A stretch of DNA of 64,000 nt, from positions 214,149 through 278,148 of the forward strand of contig JAPYMA010002963.1 of NCBI GenBank assembly GCA_035041965.1. The letters run 5' to 3'. The DNA comes from Anisakis pegreffii (Eukaryota; Nematoda; Chromadorea; Rhabditida; Anisakidae). Below, piece after piece: positions 48,487 through 59,724 of this stretch. Position 1 is the stretch's first letter. Each line of letters starts with the position of its first letter. Below the pieces are notes generated by a model. The model saw nothing but the letters and a program-made list of their open reading frames with translations. It had not been told where the DNA came from and did not search any database. The position numbers were made by a program, and so were the translations under genes.

Positions 48487-50340
48487 AAAATGTATTTCAA
48501 ATGGGTAACATTAGAGAAGTAAAACACAAAACGATCGATCCACTCAATGGGGATTATCAAATGAGAGTGCAACTTAAACAGCTGTATAAAGGTGGCTGCT
48601 TGTTGTTGCACACGACATACAATATTTACTGAACGATATTTGCTATTCAGTGCTCAACTGAAAAACAATTCGGGTACCTTTGACAACAACACATCTCAAG
48701 GTACCTGAAAATGCCTAACGCATGACCCTCACTTATTGCAATTTCAGCATCCAAGCACTGAACATCACCAATCTACTAAAAACATTCTATGCACGAACAA
48801 TACGAAGTTAACTGAAAACAATTTTTAAAAAAGAGGAAAAAACCACTTACGATAGATCAAAAAACGACACTGAAGACAATCGTCGTATCCGTCTCAACGA
48901 AATAACCCGTATAACTGAAACAACTCAAGGTCCCAATCAGAATTTTCACGAATGAATCACGAGTTTCGCGACTGCTCACAATTGTATTGCGCATCTCATT
49001 GATGCGCTCGAACGAATGCTCTATCGATTGAAAACAGTTCACAATGCTTAAGGATCTCATGGCACGGCAATCAGTATCGATGATGGGCAGTAGAACAATA
49101 TCACGTATCAACAAAATCAATTGCCAGTCTCAAGAAAAAACGATCAACTATTAGTGAAAGTTGTTAGCAATTGCTGAGTTCTTCACATCAATCTACGACG
49201 ACACAGTTAAAGCCTAAAAGCTGTCAAAGTAGACGTGGACGCATTATAGGATTCATCGTCAGTTTACAAGAAATTAATTCATGTAGAAAACCACATTCAC
49301 AAAAGAACTGAATGAAAGAGGTATTGATTTCGATGGACACAGACGCACTAGCAAATATGTGCAGTGCAGTTCGATGACGTAATTCCATCTAACACTGTGA
49401 AGAGGCGAAACTCAAACAAGTTTATCAATGTTCACAAAGTTCGACCCTTGTAAGAAGCATACATTGTAATCGGTTCAACTGGTAAATTCATTGAAAATCC
49501 CCTCGAAAATTGATTCCAAAACTGAGCATAAAAGTCCGAAATAGTGATCGGAACGTGCAAAATCGAGACAACTGAACGCAGCAGCACGGCAAATGAGACA
49601 GGTGTGATGGCGCAGCAATGAAATGATAATGACGATAATATTGATAATGATGTACAATTGCAGTAATGCGTTGAACACCTGAATTCAACAGAAGCGTACA
49701 CATATAAATATACATATCGACGCACAAATTATATCGATAAGTAACATTCCACAGAATAAAACTTCGGATTAGAGAGTATTGGAACGAAACTCGTAAACAA
49801 CTAACAACAACTCAACAGCACGCACGCTAATGGATCAATGCGCACGTATATGTGGCATAGTGCCATTAGATTTGCTAAGAACAATCCTTTCAAAAATTAA
49901 GATCGAATGGAAATTGCGTTTTGAACAGCCAGATAGATTTTTCTGTTTCAGAGGGTATTTGAATGCGTTAGGGTGAACGCAGTCAGATAGATGATCGTGC
50001 TAAGCGGCTCGAAAGCTATCGTTCACTAGCCGATTCAAGTAGCCCGATGAGTCTTTCTGTGCTGCGTCCGTCCATCAGTCGGAGCTGCAGGAAATTTTTT
50101 CATATCCTTTCTGGGAAATGTTAGCGCAATATGACGTTTTTAAACTATAAACATGGAACTTTCATAATCCAATGCGCATTGTAGTGCAGAAATTCTTTAA
50201 TACTCTTTACTGCAGCTGTATTTCAATAAAAAATTTTCCAGTCTGCATGAGACTCTACAGAATAGACCGTGAAAATGAGAACAATGACTTGCGATCAGTA
50301 ATAGTGTAAAACTATTTTTGAAAACGTCTAATGGCGAATA
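48487..50340. other. Spacer with one possible minus-strand exon
   Basis: A minus-strand frame at 48857-49120 has an ATG at about 49060 and a heptad-like helix (SIEHSFERINEMRNTI). It is richer in GC than its surroundings, suggesting coding sequence, but no partner exons or family were found. Overlapping frames at 49432-49727 look non-coding. Nothing else is seen. Confidence 0.3.
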
Positions 50341-50946
50341 GAGAATCGTTTTGCTGCATGCAACTACTGTTGAATAGAGCAGTGAATTTACGGGCATTCG
50401 TGCAGATCAGTAACTTTTATGTTGGAACAGTTTCAGTGACGTATGCTTTTTGAGACGATTACTCACTCGTAATGTGTGTGTGCCAAAGTGTTTTCTGTCC
50501 ACCAATCCCGGCAAAGTGACCGCTATCCCAACCGGTTAACACAACGTGATGGGCTGAGCGTTGCTCAGTTGCGAGCAGCTGATAGCGAGCGAGCGCTTAT
50601 CATAAAGTCATGCGTTGTGCTGATTATCATGAAGTCAAGCGTTCAAGGTTATGCGCTTGTTGGAAGTGTACTGACGGAGTGGCGTGAGTTGGCTGGCATA
50701 CGTATGGTCTCCTCCCATTCGAAGGAGTTTCTAAATTGAAACCCCACTGAAACAAGAGAACCCAAGGAAGATTTCTTTACCCACCCCATCAGACAGCTTA
50801 CGTGAGGTTTTCCATTTTGTACCGCCATTTATGATACGAGAGATATTTTGTACGGTTGAGATGAATCGATTACGAAATTATATTGATCAGTTTCAATGAT
50901 TATTCATAGACATTACAGTTACTGTGCCGTAAATTTTTAATTGCGA

Positions 50947-52023
50947 ATGGCATCGTCATCGTCATCACAAAGGCAGCAAAAACGGAACAGAACGTCTCAG
51001 CGTGGGCAATCAGAAACCTCAGAGAGCAGGTATGTGCTCTTAATGCGAAATTTTTGCTTTCATTCTTTATTTTAAATTCATACATTTGAATGATACTCTT
51101 TGTGTACCGTATTTATCTTTACTTGCATTCAAAAGCAGCGTTCTTGATTGAGAATCTTATTCAGAATTCGTGGTTTAATTTACGGAAGTTTTGTTGTAAT
51201 CATTGTTGCATGATTTTTACTGATGATTAATTAAGAAGACAAAAGATTAATCTGTACTCACACCTTCAATCCATTCTATTCGAATAACTTAACTGTTTTA
51301 TAACGGTTTTGATAAAGCGAATATTCATTCAAAGCAGCAACAGTCCTAAAGATAATGCTGAAAATAATAAGTAACACAAATATAGTTTAATGATGAACTC
51401 AGATATGAGTGTTCGATTTGTTACGATGAAGCGAAAAATCCAGTTGTACTGAAATGTGGTCACTTTTACTGTTGGAAGTGCATTAAAGAATGGCTATCAC
51501 ATGTTCAACGATGTCCCGTGTGTAACCGCAGAACGAATGTTCAAGAAGATGTGAGCATTTCCTGTTTCATTCATTTGATATGATGCTTACCAGTTTTGTT
51601 CAAACATTCGTTGCAAATATCATGAGACTGAAAGTGTTTTGTGGAAGTTGATTCGCTGTGTACCAATTCAAGGTGATACCAATATACGGCAAAGGACTCT
51701 CTGAAGAAGAACAAATTCCAAGACCGAAACCGCGTCCACCACAACAGAAGTCGAATAGTCAAGGAGCGGGAGGAACTTCTAGTGAGGAGAGTGATGGATT
51801 GGATACATTATTCAAAGTGGGTATGGGGTTAATTGGAGGTGCTATCATCGGTTCATTGCTTTCATCTTTCTTCTCACAGTTAGTTGTTATGATTTTGTTC
51901 TGTTTTCGTGAGGTAGTTGAATGCATTCAACCTTTCACGTGCATTGAGCATTCGGATTTTTCTGTTTTTGATCAGTTTGTTAACATTGTTGAAAAACTGA
52001 AAATGAGAATAACATCTATTTGA
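50947..52023 (+). CDS. rnf-5: RNF5/RNF185-type RING E3 ubiquitin ligase, copy A
   Basis: Membrane-anchored ubiquitin ligase of the RNF5/RNF185 family, which acts in ER-associated degradation. Exons 50947-51029, 51403-51550 and 51673 to the stop at 52023; about 193 residues, close to RNF185. The N-terminus is Ser/Gln-rich (MASSSSSQRQQKRNR). The C3HC4 RING (about 31-70) has CSIC, CGHFYCWKC and CPVC, followed by the family hallmark VIPIYGKG. A proline-rich linker and a long hydrophobic segment (LFKVGMGLIGGAIIGSLLSS onward) follow as the membrane anchor. The 3' end is uncertain: the frame runs about 45 residues beyond the anchor, and a GAG/GTAGTT donor at about 51912 could lead to a further exon. 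Confidence 0.88.
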
Positions 52024-52230
52024 TTTATTCATCAGAGCCAGAGCCATTCGTCTTGATCTCATCAGGATTTGTAATATATCCACTATAAAGAGTGCTTATC
52101 GAAAACTGTGATCCTCAGTAATTGCTTTACGTACGACACGTTTCTAGAACTTGTTGAATGCTTGCAAAACTGAATTCTCAAACGCGAAAAAAATGGCATC
52201 ATTTCAGGAAAAGTGACAACAAAAACAGCT

Positions 52231-52455
52231 CTAATCGACATTGAAATTTGCCAACTTTAGCCGTTCGAACATGGAACTCTCGTTCAGAACATCGATAGTC
52301 GTCTTCCCTGTTAAGTAAATCTGGACTGATAATTGCAAACGTAATTGTTTCGGCGCAAATTCTCTCAATTTTGATTTTAGTCTTCTTTTTTCAATTTCTT
52401 GAGAATGCACATTCCACCTTTCCAAATCGTTTCGTTGTGTTATTGTTATGATCAT
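52231..52455 (-). CDS. Conserved antisense open frame downstream of RING copy A
   Basis: Minus-strand frame of 74 codons with protein-like composition (for example QLRLQLSVQIYLTGKTTIDV and NESSMFERLKLANFN), open from MIITITQRNDLERW. The equivalent region of copy B keeps the second half but has a length change in an A-run that breaks the frame. No family recognised. It could be an exon of a minus-strand gene, a relic carried in the duplication, or chance. Confidence 0.3.
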   Translation of the reverse strand: MIITITQRNDLERWNVHSQEIEKRRLKSKLREFAPKQLRLQLSVQIYLTGKTTIDVLNESSMFERLKLANFNVD

Positions 52456-52772
52456 TTGCTACACACGGCGTACTTCAAATAGATGCAGTAATTGAAGTCG
52501 CGACCAGGCATTTGGTCTGCGCACGTTTAATTCATGGACGTTTGACTTATTGCTTATCTGGCCTGTGAACATTTGACATATTGGATTAATTGTTCTATTG
52601 ACATTCAGCCGGCCAATAATTGCTCTATTAACATTTAGAATAATTTCCTGTTGTATTTTCACATTTTGAATATTGTATTATCAAAAGATTACATATGTTA
52701 TCAAATCAAAATAATATATTACTGTTTGACTGAATTTTTCGACTCGAATTAGACTGTTTTAAATCTTCCATA

Positions 52773-53344
52773 TGGACGTACGAAGTTAATTTCGTGCAAA
52801 TTCATTCAGCATTGTTGTCTGTCAATCGTTGTTGAGCTTTTGTGCAATGAAATTCGATTTTCTATGTACGTTTTTCATTTATTAACATATCCGAATATTT
52901 TAGCTGTGTCATTTTCGGTTGTATGTACATATGTATTCAATCGGTAACTTCTTTGAAATGGTAAGATGAGATACTGGTCAAGAGAGCACACATAAAATTG
53001 TTTTTGTTTCGAGTCTGATTACGCCGTCGTCAATGCGCGACAGTATTCATCAATTCGAAACAGTAACTGATTTGTATACTATTTTGTGCAATATACATAC
53101 AAATTATTTCCCCGAGGGAAACTGTGTCATGTCGGATTTTGTTGTGAAATAAAATGCTTTTACATCAAATACTTCCTTTACAAACTGTCGAAATTGATTT
53201 GCGCATTTCATGAAACAGAAACGGTTCAAAACAATATCGGTAATGGAACACAGAATCGACTGATTCATTATAATAACAACAGGAAAAAACTGCAAGGGCT
53301 CTTGAACCTTTTGCTCTTGGAAATGTGATGACATCAATAATAAA
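52773..53344. other. Spacer between the duplicated blocks
   Basis: AT-rich sequence without recognisable features. Short frames on both strands overlap each other and look non-coding. Confidence 0.5.
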
Positions 53345-54467
53345 CTGCATGAAACTACTGTTGAATAAAACAATGAATTCACGTTTCCGTGGCCTAAGTA
53401 AACACACATCTCAAATCTGATAGAGACACATAGAAAGACCTTATCAAAATGATCATAGTCTTATTTCGTCGATATGTGTGAATCAATTTGTTTTTTATGG
53501 TTTGCTGAGTCATTTCAATTGCTATCAATATGCTGCCAAAGTGCGTAGTAGCCAGGATGAGCGTCGAACAGTGAGTTGTAGGCACATACTAAATGCAGTT
53601 TTATTTTGTGGTAACTATATCTGCTCATTCCACTACAACTTTCTTTATAAAGGGCATAAGAAATAAATCGTAGCAATTCATTCGGGTGGCAGGAGGCAAG
53701 GAGGGTCGCGCACATCTTAGCCCCAAATTTGGCTATGAACTACTTCCCTGTCTTATTCGTCGGCCTCGTACAATGTAATTCAGAATGTCCCAGAGGGGTA
53801 GAAAGACTTAAGTGTGAATTACTCGGACCATTTGGTCAACCATAATACTGTACAGTGCACCAACAAGATTAATTTAACATGGCATAAGTTCGAGCACCCG
53901 CAAGAGTGCCTTTACAATACTTATCGAATGCTGCGCTTTCATTTGTGGGGCAGTTTTAATGAGTTCTGCCTTCTGAGACGATTACTCACTTATAATGTGT
54001 GTACAAAAGTGCTTTCTCTTTACCAATCCCGGTGAAGCGATTGGTATCCCAAGCGGTTAACACAACGTGCTGGGCTGAGCACGTCGCAATTGAGCGTTGA
54101 GCAAGTGATAGCGAGCGAGCGCTTATCATAAAGACATGCGTTGTGCTTATCATGAAGTGGGCCGCTGTGGTTATCATGAATTCACCCGTTCAGGGTTGTG
54201 CGCTCGTTGGAAATGATGACGGAGTGGTGTGTGTTCGGATACACATGGCCTCCGTCATTCGGAAATTAACCCTACTGAACCCCCAAGGAAGATTTCTTTA
54301 CTCATCCTATCAGGCAGCTTACGTAAAGTTTTCGATTGTGTACTTCATTTACTATATGAGGGGTATTTTTGTAGGATTGAGATGAATCGATTATGAAATT
54401 AAATTGATCAGTTTCCATGATTATTCATAAACGTTACAGCTACTGTACGATAAATTATTAACTGCGA

Positions 54468-55945
54468 ATGGCTTCGTCATCATCACAAAGGCAACAAAAA
54501 TGGAATAGGTCATCTCGACGTAGCCAATCGCAAACATCAGATAGCAGCAGGTATGTGCTCTTAATCTGCGGTCTACATCCGCTATCTTCCGCTTTCCGTT
54601 CGTCTGCAAGTGAATGCATATTTCTTCCATCATTAATGTATGCAAATTTGCGCCGTAGCACTGCACTAAATACGAGTCTACGGTTCTGTTCCGAGCGATT
54701 AGAAGATGAGTATTCAATCGTACGTCAACTGTTTCATATAAGTACATCTCACTAGCATTCCGTCTCACCTTAATGAGTTATTTGGCTTCAAATAAGTTGT
54801 ATTGCAGTGCTATAATACATGCTTTCTGGTTGTGAAGGGATATGATTACATTTATTCGGATAATAATATGCGTAACTGTGCTCGCTGTAAGTAGTAGTAG
54901 TAGAAGGTTTATTGCCGAATAAAAAATGTATGCAAGCAGAAATACAACTGATAGTCAGTTAATTTTACGCAGATCAGCGATGGCGCTTCGCTATCGTTTT
55001 GGCGATAATAGCGTAAGCGATTTCTTTTAGCGGAACTAAAGGTTTTTAGTACAGCGGATCAACGATAGCGGAGCTATCGTCTTTCGATAGCGTGCCCATC
55101 CCTGCGAAATAAATAATATTGATAATATCAATAATGTCACTAACACTAATTTTATTAATAATGTTAGTAATACTAATTATATCAATAATATAGTAAAATC
55201 AGTACTATTAATAGTATGAACGGTTTTAATGGTATTAATAACATTAATAATAATAATAATCAAATGATGAATTTAGATACGATTGTTCGATTTGTCTCAA
55301 TGAAGCAAAAGACCCGGCTGTATTGAAATGTGGTCATTTTTTCTGTTGGAAGTGCATTAATAAATGGCTATCACATGCTCAAAGATGTCCGGTGTGCAAT
55401 CGTACAATGAAAGTTGAATCTGATGTAATTATTTTGTATTTGATTCATTTCATTTGTTGGTTATAAACTTTGCTCAAGAATTCATTGCGAATACAATACT
55501 ACTCTAAGTATTTTATGCAAGTTGATTCGCAGTGTACCAAATCAAGGTAATCAGAATATACGGCAAGGGACTTACTGAAGAGGGACCAATTTCGGGACCA
55601 AGATCGCACCCTCCGACGCAGACTGAAGCAAGACCAGTTTTACGGCCAAGACTGCATTTACCGACGCAGACTGAAGCAAGACCAGTTTTACGGTCAAGAC
55701 TGCATTCACCGACGCAGACTGTAGCAACATCACTTTCATGGACAAGACTGCTTTCACCGACGCGGACTGAAGCAAGATCAGTTTCATGGCGAAGATTGCG
55801 TTCATCGACGCAGACTGGAGCAGAATCAATTTTACGTTCAAAACTGCATTCATCAACTCAGATTGAAGGGAGTGCTTTCATCTCTAATTTCGGGGGTCGT
55901 TCCAAACATTCTTTTTCGTTTTCATCAGGTGCTCCATTAATGTGA
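54468..55945 (+). CDS. RING finger protein, diverged RNF5-like copy B without membrane anchor
   Basis: Paralogue of the gene at 50947. Exons 54468-54550, 55277-55424 and 55547-55945; 209 residues. The N-terminus (MASSSSQRQQKWNR) and the RING (CSIC, CGHFFCWKC, CPVC) are intact, and VIRIYGKG replaces VIPIYGKG. After that the protein departs from the family: the linker is replaced by five to six 16-residue units of the type TQTEARPVLRPRLHLP encoded by a 48-bp tandem repeat, and the C-terminus (GGRSKHSFSFSSGAPLM) lacks a hydrophobic anchor. A soluble or inactive ligase is possible. Open frame retention through the repeats suggests it may still be translated, although 48-bp units keep any frame open. 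Confidence 0.82.
54975..55104. mobile_element. Short hAT-like MITE in intron 1 of RING copy B
   Basis: About 130 bp with imperfect terminal inverted repeats: CAGCGATGGCGCTTCGCTAT at the left and, read inward from the right, CAGGGATGGGCACGCTATCG. A CAGNGATGG terminus is common in hAT elements. Copy A lacks it. The 8-bp flanks do not match clearly, so the class assignment is tentative. AT-rich palindromic sequence follows to about 55260. Confidence 0.5.
55613..55870 (+). repeat. 48-bp tandem repeat encoding 16-residue units
   Basis: CCGACGCAGACTGAAGC-type unit starts occur at 55613, 55661, 55709, 55757, 55805 and 55853, exactly 48 bp apart and in frame in exon 3 of RING copy B. Later copies are progressively diverged. 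Confidence 0.92.
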
Positions 55946-56893
55946 AGCGTAATGTGTGCTCATGAGTTGCCGGCCTTTGAATGCATTCAACCTTTCACGT
56001 ATATTAAGCATCAGATTTCCTTATTTCTTTGATCAGATTTTTGCTATTGCTGGAAGCTGAAAATGCGAACAAAACCTATTTAATTAAGTTATTTGGCCCC
56101 TCAGTTCGTGTTGATCTCATCAAGAGTCGTAATATATTCACTGTATAGACTGCTTGTCGAAGACACTGATCCTTTGCATTCACTCAGTAACTTGCAGAAG
56201 TTGTTGAGTGCTGGCAAAAAATGTTTCTATCTTTATTTGCACAAGTTTGGAATGTTTTTGGTTTTTGTGAAGATATTACAAATATCAGTAATTTCTGATT
56301 TTGAATGGGAAGTGTCTTCATTTGTGACCAATGAATAGAATTGAAATATGCCGACTTCAGTCGTTCAAAGATGGAAGTCTCGTTCAAAACATCGATAATC
56401 ATATTCCCTGTCAAGTAAATCTGGACTGATAATTGCAAACGTAATTCTTTCAGCGCAAATTCTCTCAATTTTGATTTTAGTATTCTTTTTTTTCAATTTC
56501 TTGAGAATGCACATTCCACCTTTCCAAATCGTTTCGTTGTGTTATGGTTATGATCAGTTGTTACATACGGCGTACTTCGAATAGATGCAGTATTTGAAGT
56601 CGCGACCAGACATTTGGTCTGCGTACGTTTAATTCATGAACGTTTGACTTATTGCTTATCTGGCCTGTGAACATTTGACATATTGGATTAATTGTTCTAT
56701 TGACATTCAGCGGGCCAGTAATTGCTCTATTACCATGAATAATAATTTGCCATGTATAACATGTATAATTTGTACTTTCATATTTTGAACATTACATCAT
56801 TAAAAGATTTCATATGTTATCAAAATATTTAGTATATTAATATTCGACTGAATTTTCCGAATCAAATTCGACTCTTTTAAATCTACCATATCT

Positions 56894-58843
56894 AACTCTA
56901 ATAAAAATTCTTTATATCAACCGATGGTGAACAACCTTCAAACGTACAATACCCTTATGAACTATCGCTCACTAGGTGGTTGGAAAAATAGCCATATCTT
57001 GTTACTGTAAGGGCACATTTGCGACACTCAAAATCCGACGTTACATTCATTTGTTCTGAGAGCCGACCGATGTTCAAAAAAATCGCTCGCTTTTTTAGTG
57101 ACAAAAATTTTGCAGATTCCAAGTTTTTGGGAAGATGCAACCGAGAAATGATAAAATCGTTTGACGCTTTGCGAAATTGAACCTGTGGCCCACAGTCCGT
57201 TGAAAAAATTGTATGAAACAATTGCACCGTTGATCTTGACAGTTCTTCTGGAATCATTTTCTCAACGCACGTCTCTCGCAATGCCACAATTTTGTACTTT
57301 TTGTAATCCACTCATCAAGCCAAATCGATTGGTACCGAAATTATTGAAAAATGAGCCAAACATTTTTCCGCTAAAAATTTCACGCAAATCCACACCATCT
57401 TCCTCACGATCTCAAAATCCGCATTTTCGAGACATCATATCTCAGCTTCGGATTAACATTTCGAGACGCTTCAAATGGTTCTGAGGTGATCTCGGCCATT
57501 TAAACGATAATATCACAAGAAGTGCTCCAAAAGCGTCATTTCAAAATTTTTGGCAGATGGGGTCATTTTTCGAAGATATCACAAATTTGTTACCAATTGA
57601 GCTGGGGTGAGGCACTGATCTCTCAGAATGAAACCAAAGAAAAAACGATTACAACATCGAGTTCGACCATTGTTTTGGAAGATTTCTGTGACCTCACGTC
57701 TCTCATGCAGTCATAATTTTACACTTTTTATCGTCCACTCGTCAAACCAAACCGATTGGTACCAATCTTATCGAAATATGAGCAAAAAATTATCTCGCTA
57801 GTAACTTTACCAAAATCCTGACCCTTACGACCTTAAAATCCGCATTTTCGAGATATTGTGGTGTTGCCACTGGCTGCTGGCTGTGGTGATCTGAGGTTGC
57901 GAAGGCTCCTATTAGAGAAGAGGATAAAGAGACGTTCAGCCTGAGCAATCCGCCATTACCGTCGCCACTGTTCTTGCGTAGTTATGTTCACAAATTTCCT
58001 CATCCAGTTTTTAGCTGACCGAAAGAAAGAGGAGCATGCATGTGCATTCAGAAGCGCTGAAGGAATACTGTTGAAGACTTCAATACGAAGCCTGACTCAT
58101 TACTGCCGGAGGGAGATGCAGAAGTTTTTTCTTTCGAAATTACATGCTCTCCACGGAAGAAAAAAATTGAACATGAGACAGGGAGAGCAACCTTTTCTGT
58201 GCATATCACTTATTTTCAAACAGTGATGCTTACCCTAGCCTGCTGACCTTATTGTAGGATTCACGCTAACATGCACTACACGTCATACCATGAATGTTCT
58301 ACTCGCTGTATTGTTTTGCCATTCTTATTCAACACCAAACGACATGCCCGATGTCTTTCTAAACACTGTATCATTTCGAAAGAATCTTATTCCAGAATTC
58401 TTGTTTTTATGTCATATCGTCATGTTCTTCGAAAGAAGCTAATTCATTCCTCGAGAATTGTCACACTATACTTAAGTTTTTTCTTACTAAAATTTGTCTC
58501 ACTAAGACTACATCATATACCGCACTCAAACTCACTCAAACCAGTCGGCACGAAACCACAGCAAAACAAGTTGTCTTATGTGCGATGTTTCTGAAAACAA
58601 GACATGTGTGCAACCTCTGCATGAAATGTTCCTAAATTCATGATTACCCATTTCAGTTACACTTTACTGAATCGCTAACAATGTTTTGCATCAGCAAATT
58701 TTCAAAATGCCTTCTCACATCCATACTGCTCTTGAACCTATACTGCACTTAACTCACTCAAACCTATCGGCACGAAACTACAACAGTTGCCGAAACGATA
58801 ATCCTAAACTCGACAAATCCTGATAGCTTGTTGATCCTTTCAG
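56894..58843. other. Old dispersed repeats, no gene
   Basis: Two diverged copies of one sequence about 427 bp apart: CCAAATCGATTGGTACCGAA at 57321 and a close variant at 57747, each followed about 90 bp later by AAAATCCGCATTTTCGAGA. The frames at 57161-57484 (+) and 56955-57311 (-) derive from this repeat and overlap each other, so they are not called. 57900-58840 contains nothing recognisable beyond a near-repeated TCACTCAAACC(A/T)(G/A)TCGGCACGAAAC at about 58530 and 58755. Confidence 0.55.
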
Positions 58844-59049
58844 GCGATTTCGGTGTAATGTGTGGTAACAAGTGGAAAAATATTTATGCAGCTGTCGCGC
58901 CACGCACCACTGATACTTTCAAATTTATCCAAATCTCAGCAGCTATGAGTTTACGTCCAGGCAAAAGCTTCAAACTTGAGACCGTCCTTATCAAGTCAAG
59001 TCGAATTACACCCGGGTACTTTGTATGGGATTCTTTACGCATTTTGTGA
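58844..59049 (+). CDS. Possible terminal exon of an unidentified gene
   Basis: Follows a CCTTTCAG acceptor and stays open for about 67 codons to a stop, with protein-like composition (GNKWKNIYAAVAPRTTDTF, AAMSLRPGKSFKLETVL). No upstream exon was identified and no family was recognised. It lies between old repeats and the satellite array, so it could be a gene fragment. Confidence 0.27.
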
Positions 59050-59724
59050 TTCTGTCACAAACATGAAACGCCAATAAATTATGCCTAGCGACACCTCCCT
59101 TCATTATGCCTGGCACGACAGCACAGAAAACACGGTGATGATCTACAAAGGATGAACAAAGTGATGATAGTACGGAAACACGAAATAACCACACCAACAA
59201 CACAAAATAATCAAGTAAGCAACAACAGCAACAGAACAGTCAAACAAATATTAACAGAAACACGGGCTTTCAATGGCTACATCGAATCGGACAATTCAAA
59301 ACAAAATAATATGAACACATTCTAAAGAATACTTTAAAAACGAAACAGAATCAAGCGAGCTGTAATTAATTCGGCTCAACTCAAAATAAGTTTGAAGCCA
59401 AATCAAACAATTGATAAGTGAAGCTTAACTCAGGCTATGTATCTGTCTACACAAGGTGTGAGAGCGATCCGAGGAAATTTCATAATAACCCAAAACTATG
59501 ATATCCAAAACACATTATGGGGAACATACACAAAGGTTATTCCAAGCCTGAGAAGACCTTGTGCTAGCGATAAAGCAAAAATTCTAGCCTCTATTCACAG
59601 ATCAAACTACAGTTATCCACTTTAAAACTGGCTCCGATATAAACCCTCGAAAGCGGTCGATCATAAAGAATAAAGGCGACGACTTTAAAATTTGATGGCA
59701 TTTAAATATCTTTCCGTTACCAAA
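59050..59724. other. Unique sequence before the satellite array
   Basis: No feature supported. The last 30 bp run directly into the first repeat unit without a recognisable junction motif. Confidence 0.5.

Larger units (their letters stand above)
50340..52772 (+). repeat. Segmental duplication, copy A
   Basis: Contains the first RING gene. Homologous blocks in the same order lie at about 53345-56893: the 5' flank (GAGACGATTACTCACT... at 50454 and 53977), all three exons, and a 3' flank ending in AT-rich sequence at about 52772 and 56893. Copy B has extra sequence of about 520 bp in the 5' flank and about 350 bp in intron 1. Confidence 0.85.
53345..56893 (+). repeat. Segmental duplication, copy B
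   Basis: Contains the second RING gene. Exon sizes of the first two exons are identical to copy A (83 and 148 nt), whereas intron 1 is 726 nt against 373 nt and the third exon has been remodelled. Confidence 0.85.

Noticed and set aside
57161..57484. 107-codon plus-strand frame
   Set aside because: It coincides with an old repeat whose second copy at about 57.7 kb does not keep the frame, and a frame on the opposite strand overlaps it.
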